Shown in pieces: positions 14,759 through 21,307 of a DNA stretch of 25,953 bases; position 1 is the stretch's first letter; each line of letters begins with the position of its first letter. The position numbers and the translations under genes are program-made. The stretch is from DASQLQ01 sp035629935 (GTDB lineage: Bacteria; Actinomycetota; CADDZG01; WHSQ01). The notes below the pieces were generated by a model. That model worked only from the letters and a program-made list of their open reading frames with translations. It ran no database searches and had not been told where the DNA came from. The stretch covers positions 1-25,953 of the forward strand of contig DASQLQ010000027.1 of assembly GCA_035629935.1 (NCBI GenBank), in the 5' to 3' direction.

Positions 14759-15928
14759 CTAGGTCAATAATCCGGTTGCGTACATGACAACGAGCCCGAC
14801 GAGGAAGCCGGCGCCACCGTAAGCCGTCGTCAAGCGTCCCTGGGCCGGCAAGGCTCTCGTGATCGTCCAGACGACCTGCGCGATAGCGCCGGCGGCAACT
14901 CCGAAGGCAAGCGTTGCCCACGCGGGTGAGAACACCGATCCGCCGAGCAGAGCTCCCGCGATGGTCGGAACTCCTGCGAGTGCGCCCAGCCCAACGAAAT
15001 GCCACAAGCCCGGGCGAGCATCCTCTGTCCCCAAGGGGGCGACGATCGCGAGCCCTTCCGTGGTGTTGTGAAGGGCGAAGCCGACAACCAGGAACGTCCC
15101 TAAGGCGAACTCACCGGCGGCCAGCGCGGCTCCCACGGCGAGCCCTTCGCCGAGGTTGTGTAACCCGATCCCCGCTGCGATGAAATAAGCGAGCATTAGG
15201 CCCGCCACTCCCTTATCGCGTCGGCGCTCGAGTGTGTGCTCGAGAACGAAGAGACCGACCACCGCCACAAGGGCACCGATAGCGAACAGGGAGGGACCGT
15301 TCAATGCGGCCCCCGTTTCGCTCGCCAGCTCCAGACCTTCGTCCACGGTGTCCACGAGCAGGAACGTGAGCAACCCCACGGTGAATGCGAGGAAGAATCC
15401 GAGCCAACGCTTGGACGCTCGTTTCAAAGCCGAGAACCAGAGAAGCCCCACCGCGATCGGGATCACGCCGATGTAGACGCCGAGCGACGCGTAGATCCAG
15501 AGCGTCTTCCCGTCAAGCTGCGGGGTTTCTGCGGCAGCTTCGATCTCGTGCTCGATCGTGACACCCGAGGAAGTCACGAGTGCGATGTTGAGAGGCAATC
15601 CCTCGTCCCACGGGTACGGGATGCGAACCAGTGTGGACTCGAGTCGGTCGAGGGTCTCGTTGCCGATCGTGAAAGTCCAGTACGCGTCGTTCACCAAAAC
15701 CTGAGCGAAGGTGACGGGATCGGGTCCATCGTTTCGGATCTGCATCTCGATCGAGCCCGGCTCTAACTTCACCCGCTCGAACGCAACGGTCTCGACCGGA
15801 GGAACAGGGCGCAGCCCACCCAGTGGATCGAGCGAGACGAAGACGAGCAGCAATGCCGCGACCAGAAGGACGGGAGCTATCGCTCCGAGCCACACCGGAA
15901 CCCGAGATCGGGTTTCTGCCGTCGACAC
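14759..15928 (-). CDS. ZIP family metal transporter with an extra N-terminal extracytoplasmic domain
   Basis: 389 residues. ZIP signatures HNLGEG (257-262) and HNTTEG (287-292) lie in adjacent membrane helices and supply the metal site. About eight C-terminal membrane segments follow residue 145. Unlike standard ZIP proteins, an N-terminal membrane helix (about 13-33) is followed by a beta-rich domain of about 105 residues (36-140) with no cysteines, probably outside. The GTG start directly follows the multicopper oxidase stop (TAGGTG). ZIP proteins move divalent metals (Zn, Fe, Mn) into the cytoplasm. With an MntR-type regulator in the operon, Mn is the leading guess; Zn or Fe are not excluded. 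Confidence 0.9.
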   Translation of the reverse strand: MSTAETRSRVPVWLGAIAPVLLVAALLLVFVSLDPLGGLRPVPPVETVAFERVKLEPGSIEMQIRNDGPDPVTFAQVLVNDAYWTFTIGNETLDRLESTLVRIPYPWDEGLPLNIALVTSSGVTIEHEIEAAAETPQLDGKTLWIYASLGVYIGVIPIAVGLLWFSALKRASKRWLGFFLAFTVGLLTFLLVDTVDEGLELASETGAALNGPSLFAIGALVAVVGLFVLEHTLERRRDKGVAGLMLAYFIAAGIGLHNLGEGLAVGAALAAGEFALGTFLVVGFALHNTTEGLAIVAPLGTEDARPGLWHFVGLGALAGVPTIAGALLGGSVFSPAWATLAFGVAAGAIAQVVWTITRALPAQGRLTTAYGGAGFLVGLVVMYATGLLT

Positions 15929-16912
15929 CTATTCGACCTCGAAGGCGGAGAGCCAGCCGAGCTCCACGAACTCGGTCTGATGCGCATGGAACATGAAATG
16001 CCCTGGTTGGTCGTAGGTGAACTCGAGCATGTGCCGTTCCGCCTGACCCATCGAGATTATGTCGGTGAACTCATCCGGCTCGAGCTTCGTCCCAGTTCTG
16101 AACAGATTGAAGAAGTTCGCATGGATATGGATCGAGTTGATCGGATCAAACTCGGTCACGTTGATCACGTGAGCGCGCTGTAGCCGGCCCTTCTCGATCT
16201 TGATCGGACGCACCATGTAGGCGAACCCGACAGTGTTGAGTGCGTAGACCTCGTTCTCGCCGTCGAAGTTCGTGTCGAACGCGTTCATCACCATGACCAT
16301 CTCGTTGGCATCTGGACGACCCTTCTTCGGGTCGACGATGAACGCGCCGTAAAGACCACGGTGGATGTGTTGCGTCAGCGGCAGCGAATGGCAGTGGTAG
16401 AGGTGGGTGCCGAAAGGCTCGGCAATGAAGTCGTACGTGAACTCTTCGCCACTGTCCACCTCGCCTGCGCCGGGAACACCATCGACACCGGCCGTGTGGA
16501 TGCCGTGGAAGTGGATCGTGTGTTTGTGCTCGGTGGCGTTGACGAACTTGATCCTGATGCGGTCACCTTCCGTCGCACGGATCGTCGGCCCCGGGACACG
16601 ACCGTTGTAGGTCCATGCGGGGAAGAAGACTCCGGGGACAACTTCGATCTCTTTCGCCACCGCGAGGAACTCGTATTCACGAACGGTTCTGCCGGACGAG
16701 TCTTTGGAGACCGTCCCCCCGTCGAAGTCGGTGAGGATCTTGTACGGATCGAATCCGTTGCGGACGTGGTCGACCTCGCCAACCGCGCCTTGTCCCCCGT
16801 GGTGCATCGCGTGTCGCCCCTGTGCCCGCACCGCTTCGCGTCCGTTGAGGAGCGCGGCGCCGCCCGCGGCACTAGCGAGACCAACCCGCTTCAAGAAACC
16901 GCGCCTATCCAC
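15929..16912 (-). CDS. Tat-exported two-domain multicopper oxidase (type C-like)
   Basis: 327 residues from GTG 16912, picked because AAAGGAGG lies five bases upstream and the product then begins with a Tat signal, MDRRGFLKRVGLASAAGGAA. There are two cupredoxin domains. Domain 1 has HTIHFHG (131-137) and HCH (173-175), then H182 and L187, giving a type 1 copper site with Cys174. Domain 2 supplies trinuclear ligands HIH (262-264) and HAH (309-311), but where a type 1 site would be it has A310, F315 and W320, so that site is lost. Type 1 copper in domain 1 only is the type C arrangement of two-domain oxidases. Substrate unknown; a metal ion such as Mn(II), Fe(II) or Cu(I) is plausible from its operon. 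Confidence 0.92.
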   Translation of the reverse strand: MDRRGFLKRVGLASAAGGAALLNGREAVRAQGRHAMHHGGQGAVGEVDHVRNGFDPYKILTDFDGGTVSKDSSGRTVREYEFLAVAKEIEVVPGVFFPAWTYNGRVPGPTIRATEGDRIRIKFVNATEHKHTIHFHGIHTAGVDGVPGAGEVDSGEEFTYDFIAEPFGTHLYHCHSLPLTQHIHRGLYGAFIVDPKKGRPDANEMVMVMNAFDTNFDGENEVYALNTVGFAYMVRPIKIEKGRLQRAHVINVTEFDPINSIHIHANFFNLFRTGTKLEPDEFTDIISMGQAERHMLEFTYDQPGHFMFHAHQTEFVELGWLSAFEVE

Positions 16913-17594
16913 GACCGCCTCCTTTGACCCAGACCGCTTCGGCAAGTTCTCGCGAGAGAGCCGTCTCGGTTCCATCACCGGCCGACGCGAGCGTGCGCAC
17001 GAACAGCGGCCCCTCCAGGGGGCCGCGACGCAGCACCTCGATCCTCGCCCCCGGACGGATACCGGCACCGGCTAGGTATCGCAACGCAGCCGGCTGTTCG
17101 TCGGAGACGCGCTCGACCAGGACCTTCGATCCATCGGACATGTCCCACAGTCTTTCGTCGGACGCGGACGGCATCGATCCGTCCTTCGCGGGGATCGGAT
17201 GACCGTGCGGATCGCTATCGGGATCGCCGAGGAGAGAGGCGATGCGATCCTCGAGCTTCTCGGAAAGCACGTGCTCCAGGACCTCGGCTTCGGCATGCAC
17301 CTCGTCCCACGGCAAGCCGACTACTTCCGCCAGATACGTCTCGAGCAGCCGGTGATGGCGCACCACCTCGAGCGCGATCTTGCGCCCGTCGGCCGTCAGC
17401 GACGCCCCTTTGTAGGGGGTGTGGTCGACGAGACCCAACGAGTGCAGCTTCTTCAACATGTTCGTGGCGGATGCGGCCGAGACTTCGAGCCGCTCGGACA
17501 GCGCCCGGGTCGAGACCGGCAGGTCTCCCTCCCACTCGAGCATGTGGAGGGCCTTCAGATAGTCCTGGACGGCGGCGCTTGTTCGCTGCAGCAT
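16905..17594 (-). CDS. DtxR-family metalloregulator, MntR-like, with C-terminal FeoA/SH3 domain
   Basis: 229 residues. Order: winged-helix DNA-binding domain (1-70), metal-binding dimerisation domain (about 72-140), linker, and a FeoA/SH3-like domain (about 153-229). Aligned by eye to IdeR and MntR, the primary-site residues are D11, H81, E104, E107 and H108. These match the manganese-binding set of MntR (Asp, His, Glu, Glu, His), not the Met10/Cys102 of IdeR. The GLPWDEVHAEAEVLEHVLSE stretch is typical of the family. ATG 17594 has no nearby ribosome-binding site but a promoter placed for a leaderless message, with an inverted repeat across it, suggesting autorepression. The last eight bases overlap the multicopper oxidase gene. 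Confidence 0.94.
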   Translation of the reverse strand: MLQRTSAAVQDYLKALHMLEWEGDLPVSTRALSERLEVSAASATNMLKKLHSLGLVDHTPYKGASLTADGRKIALEVVRHHRLLETYLAEVVGLPWDEVHAEAEVLEHVLSEKLEDRIASLLGDPDSDPHGHPIPAKDGSMPSASDERLWDMSDGSKVLVERVSDEQPAALRYLAGAGIRPGARIEVLRRGPLEGPLFVRTLASAGDGTETALSRELAEAVWVKGGGRG

Positions 17595-17600
17595 AAGAAA

Positions 17601-17630
17601 AGATTAGCCGAGACTAAACCTCCTCCGCAA
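17601..17630 (-). promoter_or_regulatory. Leaderless-type promoter with probable autoregulatory operator of the MntR-like gene
   Basis: Read on the minus strand: TTGCGG (17625-17630), an 18-base spacer, TAATCT (17601-17606), then six bases to ATG 17594, which would place the transcript start at or next to the start codon. The inverted repeat TTAG-N6-CTAA (17604-17617) covers the -10 and part of the spacer. DtxR-family operators are TTAG/CTAA palindromes of this general type. The element spacing is read directly; binding is inferred. Confidence 0.6.
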
Positions 17631-17696
17631 CCCGGACCCTTTCGTTCCGGGGGGTCCGCTCGCGCAAGCGCTCGCTACCAGCCCCCCGCACCCCCC

Positions 17697-17702
17697 TAGG
17701 CT
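17697..17702 (+). promoter_or_regulatory. Possible -10 element for the CDF gene
   Basis: TAGGCT lies six bases before ATG 17709, the same spacing as in the divergent regulator promoter, which would again give a leaderless message. No good -35 lies 16-18 bases upstream, and only a purine run (AGAGG) abuts the start codon. Confidence 0.3.
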
Positions 17703-17708
17703 TAGAGG

Positions 17709-19160
17709 ATGGAAGCAGGTGATGGCCTAGGCCATCGGCCGGAACAAGCAGGTGATGGCCTAGGCCATCGGCCAGACCAAGAGGATCGGGCTCTCAATAT
17801 CCAGCGTGCCGCTCGACTCGCCGTGCTCGTCACCCTGGTTCTGGCCGCCGCCAAAGTGGCGGTCTGGGCGACGACGTCCAGCCTCGCCGTGCTCTCCCAG
17901 GCGCTCGATTCGCTTCTCGACGTCGTCTCCTTGGGCCTCTTGTTCGTCGGTCTGAGGATCGCCGGGAAGCCTGCCGACCACCACCACCACTACGGTCATG
18001 CGAAAGCAGAGAACCTCGTCGCGTTCACCCAGACCCTGTTCCTCGCCGGGGTAGCGGTCGCGGTGGGGGCCACGGCCGTGTCGCGGCTGGTGAGCGGGGG
18101 ACAAGAGATAGCCACTCCTTGGTACGCATTCGCGACGCTTGCCATCTCGGCGGTCGTCGATGCCTTCCGCGTCAGGTCCTTGGTGGCGGTTGCCAGACAC
18201 GAGCGATCGGATGCCCTGATGGCCGGTGCACTGAACATCGCACTCGACATCGGCACCGCTGCGCTCGCGTTCGTCAGCCTCCTCCTCGTTAGAGCCGGGA
18301 TGCCGCAAGCAGATGCCATCGGAGGCCTCTTGGTCGCGATAGTCGTCGGCGTTGCCGCATTCAGGGTCGGTAGGAGATCCGTGGATGTGCTCATGGATCG
18401 GGCACCACTGGCGTCGGCCGAGGACATCGAGGCCGCGGCGCGGCGAGCACCAGGCGTATCCGAGACACGGCGAGTACGCGTGCGTGGTGCGGGCGACCAG
18501 TTGTTCGCGGACGTCACCGTTGCGGCCGGTCGCACGGCGACTCTCGAACGAGCTCACGACATCGCTGAAGCAGTCGAGAACGAGATCCAAGGCGTCGCTC
18601 CGGGCGTCGACGTGGTGGTGCACGTCGAACCGGTCTCCGAGACGCATGGATTGGTCGAACGGGCCCAGGCATCCGCGAGCAGGGTCGAAGGTGTGCACGA
18701 GATCCACAACGTGCAGATCCACGCCTTCCATGAAGGTGGATCCCGGAAGCTTCACGTCACCCTTCACGCCAAGGCGGAGGCGGGAATCTCGCTGGAAGAG
18801 GCTCATGGACTCTCCGACCTGATCGAAACGGCCGTCGAGACCGAACTAGGAGAAGACGTGCGCGTCGACACCCACATCGAGCCCTTGAAGAGGACCGTCT
18901 TGGGCCGCGATGTGACGTCCGACCGAGGGGATGTAGTCGAGCTGGTGCGCGAGATCTCTGCGCAGGAACCCGACGTGCTCGATTGTCACGAGGTGATTGT
19001 CACTTCAGTGGACGGAAGACTCGCCGTCGTTACACATGTACGCGGGCGCCGTGACCTGGCGCTATCCCGGATGCACGATGCATCCGATCGGATCGAGAAG
19101 GCGATCCAAGCCTCCCAACCCGATGTGGAATCGGTGACGATCCACTTCGAACCGGCTTGA
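17709..19160 (+). CDS. CDF cation efflux transporter with three C-terminal domains
   Basis: 483 residues. Residues 1-24 are a duplicated 11-residue unit from the DNA repeats. The membrane domain spans about 33-230 with six helices. Metal-site residues are D67/D71 in helix 2 (DSLLD) and N176/D180 in helix 5 (NIALD), with a His-rich loop DHHHHYGHAKAEN at 90-102. Instead of one cytoplasmic ferredoxin-like dimerisation domain there are three in tandem (about 232-309, 312-393, 405-483), each ending in a VHVEP, THIEP or IHFEP motif. It exports a divalent metal against protons. Asn in place of the zinc-type His in helix 5 argues against a classical zinc exporter, and the divergent MntR-like regulator suggests Mn or Fe. 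Metal identity is inferred. Confidence 0.92.
   Translation: MEAGDGLGHRPEQAGDGLGHRPDQEDRALNIQRAARLAVLVTLVLAAAKVAVWATTSSLAVLSQALDSLLDVVSLGLLFVGLRIAGKPADHHHHYGHAKAENLVAFTQTLFLAGVAVAVGATAVSRLVSGGQEIATPWYAFATLAISAVVDAFRVRSLVAVARHERSDALMAGALNIALDIGTAALAFVSLLLVRAGMPQADAIGGLLVAIVVGVAAFRVGRRSVDVLMDRAPLASAEDIEAAARRAPGVSETRRVRVRGAGDQLFADVTVAAGRTATLERAHDIAEAVENEIQGVAPGVDVVVHVEPVSETHGLVERAQASASRVEGVHEIHNVQIHAFHEGGSRKLHVTLHAKAEAGISLEEAHGLSDLIETAVETELGEDVRVDTHIEPLKRTVLGRDVTSDRGDVVELVREISAQEPDVLDCHEVIVTSVDGRLAVVTHVRGRRDLALSRMHDASDRIEKAIQASQPDVESVTIHFEPA
17713..17778 (+). repeat. Two 33-bp tandem repeats, each with a perfect 16-bp palindrome
   Basis: Units 17713-17745 and 17746-17778 match at 31 of 33 positions. 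Each contains GATGGCCTAGGCCATC, a perfect 16-bp palindrome (17721-17736 and 17754-17769). They encode a duplicated AGDGLGHRPEQ/DQ at the N-terminus of the CDF protein. A further CCTAGG lies just upstream at 17695-17700. Confidence 0.9.
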
Positions 19161-19173
19161 TCGCCAGCGCGAC

Positions 19174-20232
19174 TTAGTCGTGCCTCCAGATGAACCAGAA
19201 CCAAAATCCGACCGCGGCACCGCCGAGGTGAGCGAAAACAGAGACCTCGTTGGCGCCGGAGAGTGGATCGCGCGTAGCGAACAACTGACTCAGCAGCCAG
19301 ATGCCCGTCGCCGCTATCGCCGGCATCGAGAACCATCTGAAGAGACGGAAGTAGCGGAGTTTCGCTTGCGGGAACCTCAACCCGTAGAAAACGACGATCC
19401 CGGAGATCGCGCTGCTTGCACCCACCAAGGGAGTGAACCTCTCCTGGGAGAAGAGCGCGTGCGCTCCATCGCCGGCGAGAGCCGCAGCAACGATGAGCAG
19501 GACGTAGTTCAGCCGGCCGAGGAAATCCTCGACGTTGTCTCCGAACACCACGATGAAATAGAGATTGGTCAGCAGGTGGAAGAAGCCGGCATGGATGAAG
19601 AACGATGTAACGAAGGTGAGACCTCCCCGGCGAGATGCCAGGGCCGGGACCAACCCCCATTGCTGCACCAGTCCGGGGTTCCACAGAGTGATCGCTCCGA
19701 CTAGGAAGATCACGAACGCGAGACCCCAGGTCACCCAGGGAAGCCGGTTCACGACCGTCGCTTCCTCTTCCAGCGGGAGCCCTAAGGCAGCGGGCACCAT
19801 CATCAGGTCCTCGGCGGAAAGTTCGGAGCCCGGCTTCAATCTCCATTCGTGGGCGATCTCCGCCGCCTGCATGCGCGCGATCGGTTCCAGTTGCTCGTCG
19901 GTGAGTCGGAGCCGCGGTGCAACGGGCGTCACGGGGGCCGCATCGAACTCGCCTCGGTCGAACCAGACCAGCAGGCATCTCCGACAGACGTCCACCACGA
20001 GGGAGGTCTTGCTCTGCACCATCGCCTGCTCGCAGACGGGGCAATCACTTCCACCGGGGGTGCCGTGCTCGACCGCAGAAGACCACAGGGCGTTCACGAA
20101 GTCCTTGGTGAGGATGCGCCGCAGCGGCCCCATCCCTACGGCGCGGCCCCCGCATGCCGAACAGTCCCAGTACATCCCTTTGTCGCCGCTGACGCGTAGC
20201 AACTGAGCACTGCAGTTCGGACACGAAAGCAT
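19174..20232 (-). CDS. Rhomboid-family intramembrane serine protease with two N-terminal zinc ribbons
   Basis: 352 residues. Two CxxC-pair zinc fingers come first: C4/C7/C24/C27, then C64/C67/C83/C86. The second has the VCRRCLLVWFDRGE ending of zf-TFIIB-type ribbons. A linker follows (100-160), then the rhomboid membrane domain (about 163-350). Rhomboid hallmarks are HxxxxHxxxN (H214, H219, N223), catalytic serine S273 in GASSAISG and catalytic histidine H335 in AHLGG, so it should be an active protease. The cytoplasmic ribbons may bind substrate or nucleic acid. It starts two bases after the coiled-coil protein (TAGccATG) and ends 13 bases from the convergent CDF gene. Substrate unknown. Confidence 0.93.
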   Translation of the reverse strand: MLSCPNCSAQLLRVSGDKGMYWDCSACGGRAVGMGPLRRILTKDFVNALWSSAVEHGTPGGSDCPVCEQAMVQSKTSLVVDVCRRCLLVWFDRGEFDAAPVTPVAPRLRLTDEQLEPIARMQAAEIAHEWRLKPGSELSAEDLMMVPAALGLPLEEEATVVNRLPWVTWGLAFVIFLVGAITLWNPGLVQQWGLVPALASRRGGLTFVTSFFIHAGFFHLLTNLYFIVVFGDNVEDFLGRLNYVLLIVAAALAGDGAHALFSQERFTPLVGASSAISGIVVFYGLRFPQAKLRYFRLFRWFSMPAIAATGIWLLSQLFATRDPLSGANEVSVFAHLGGAAVGFWFWFIWRHD

Positions 20233-20234
20233 GG

Positions 20235-20693
20235 CTACTCGGTGGTCGGCGAGGGCCCGGACTTCCTCCCCTCGGCTCTCAGCCTCTTCGAAACGAAGTC
20301 CGGCAGGATCTCGAGACCGCCCTGGAAGGCTTGATCGAGATGAACGGTTGCCTTCTCGATGTTGAGGACCGCGCTCTCCAATCGATCGACCCGCGCTCCA
20401 AGATCACCGAGGTCGAGCTCGCCCAACTTGGCAAGCAACACCGCTTTGAGCTCGTCCATATCGCGGTTGGCGCGCTCTTCGAGTCGGGCCGAGGTCGCCC
20501 GGATGTCGGCCACGAGCTCGTCGCCGCTCTTACCAACGCCTTCCAACGGTGCGATCGACCGCCTCATCTCTTCTACTGAATCGAGCGCGGCGAGGATGCG
20601 TTGGTCGAGAGTGGTCAGGAGCTCGAGCAACGACGCGACGCGCTGCGGTAGTCGAGCGAGGGACTCGCCGATGCCTCCAGAGTCTTCTGCCAT
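20235..20693 (-). CDS. Coiled-coil hypothetical protein
   Basis: 152 residues, soluble, no cysteine and no membrane segment. Nearly all predicted helix with heptad-like Leu spacing from about residue 10 to 125 (RVASLLELLTTLDQRILAAL, DELVADIRATSARLEERA, ARVDRLESAVLNIEKA), and a basic, disordered Ser/Pro tail. No family recognised. It sits between a metallo-beta-lactamase-fold gene (nine bases) and the rhomboid gene (two bases). A structural or scaffold role is possible. Confidence 0.8.
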   Translation of the reverse strand: MAEDSGGIGESLARLPQRVASLLELLTTLDQRILAALDSVEEMRRSIAPLEGVGKSGDELVADIRATSARLEERANRDMDELKAVLLAKLGELDLGDLGARVDRLESAVLNIEKATVHLDQAFQGGLEILPDFVSKRLRAEGRKSGPSPTTE

Positions 20694-20702
20694 CGGGGAA
20701 AG

Positions 20703-21302
20703 CTACCAACCCCGGTCGATCCACTCCTGGAGCTGGGGCTTTTCATTGCCGATCGTGGTGTCTTTCCCGTGGCCGGGGTAAACGAAGGTGTCGTCGGGCA
20801 AGACGAAAAGCTTCTGCTCGATCGCATCGATGATCTGTTGGAAGGCTTCTCTGTCGCCCCAGGTGTTGCCCGGCCCACCGGGGAACAAGGTGTCGCCCGA
20901 CACCAGGTGCTTCCCGACGATGAAGCAAACACCGCCGGGGGTGTGACCTGGCGTGTGGAGAACGGCGATCGTCCGATTCCCCAGCTTCAGCTCGTCACTG
21001 TCATCCAACTCGACATCGATCTCAACCGGGTACTCGTCAGCCGGATGCGCATACACGGGAACCTCGAGACGTTTCTTCAGATCAGGCAATGCCTGGACGT
21101 GATCGAAATGACCGTGTGTCTGGAGGATGCCGATGACGTTCGTGCCCTCGGCGGCCTCGATGATCTCGTCGGCTTCGAAGCATCCGTCGACGATGAAGGC
21201 ATCGTGGGTCTCCGGACATTCGAGAACGTAGACGTTGTTCTCCATGGTGCCGACCTCGAGCTTGCGAACGATCAGGTCGTCGCCTTCGTAGTGGTTCTCC
21301 AT
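20703..21302 (-). CDS. Metallo-beta-lactamase-fold hydrolase (glyoxalase II-like)
   Basis: 199 residues, cytoplasmic. Metal ligands are visible: THGHFDH (H63, H65, D67, H68), H120 in HTPGHTPG, D137 in SGDTLF and H178 in YPGHG. These are the hydroxyacylglutathione hydrolase-like set for a binuclear site. The open NNVYVLECPETHDAFIVDG start is typical of this small group. The thioester or other substrate is unknown; glutathione is absent from many actinobacteria, so another thiol or a persulfide is possible. It lies five bases after the YgfZ gene. Confidence 0.92.
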   Translation of the reverse strand: MENHYEGDDLIVRKLEVGTMENNVYVLECPETHDAFIVDGCFEADEIIEAAEGTNVIGILQTHGHFDHVQALPDLKKRLEVPVYAHPADEYPVEIDVELDDSDELKLGNRTIAVLHTPGHTPGGVCFIVGKHLVSGDTLFPGGPGNTWGDREAFQQIIDAIEQKLFVLPDDTFVYPGHGKDTTIGNEKPQLQEWIDRGW

Positions 21303-21307
21303 CCCTC

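Noticed and set aside
17643..17670. GGACCC/GGGTCC inverted repeat upstream of the CDF gene as a terminator
   Set aside because: It lies in a divergent intergenic region with no T-tract, so no transcript is expected to end there.
17760..18806. Minus-strand open frame of 348 codons
   Set aside because: Antisense to the CDF gene. The V-rich and H-rich runs are complements of its His-rich loop.
18986..20044. Minus-strand open frame of 352 codons overlapping the rhomboid gene
   Set aside because: Different frame of the same strand; no motifs, Arg/Gly/Ala-rich composition, and it runs into the CDF gene.
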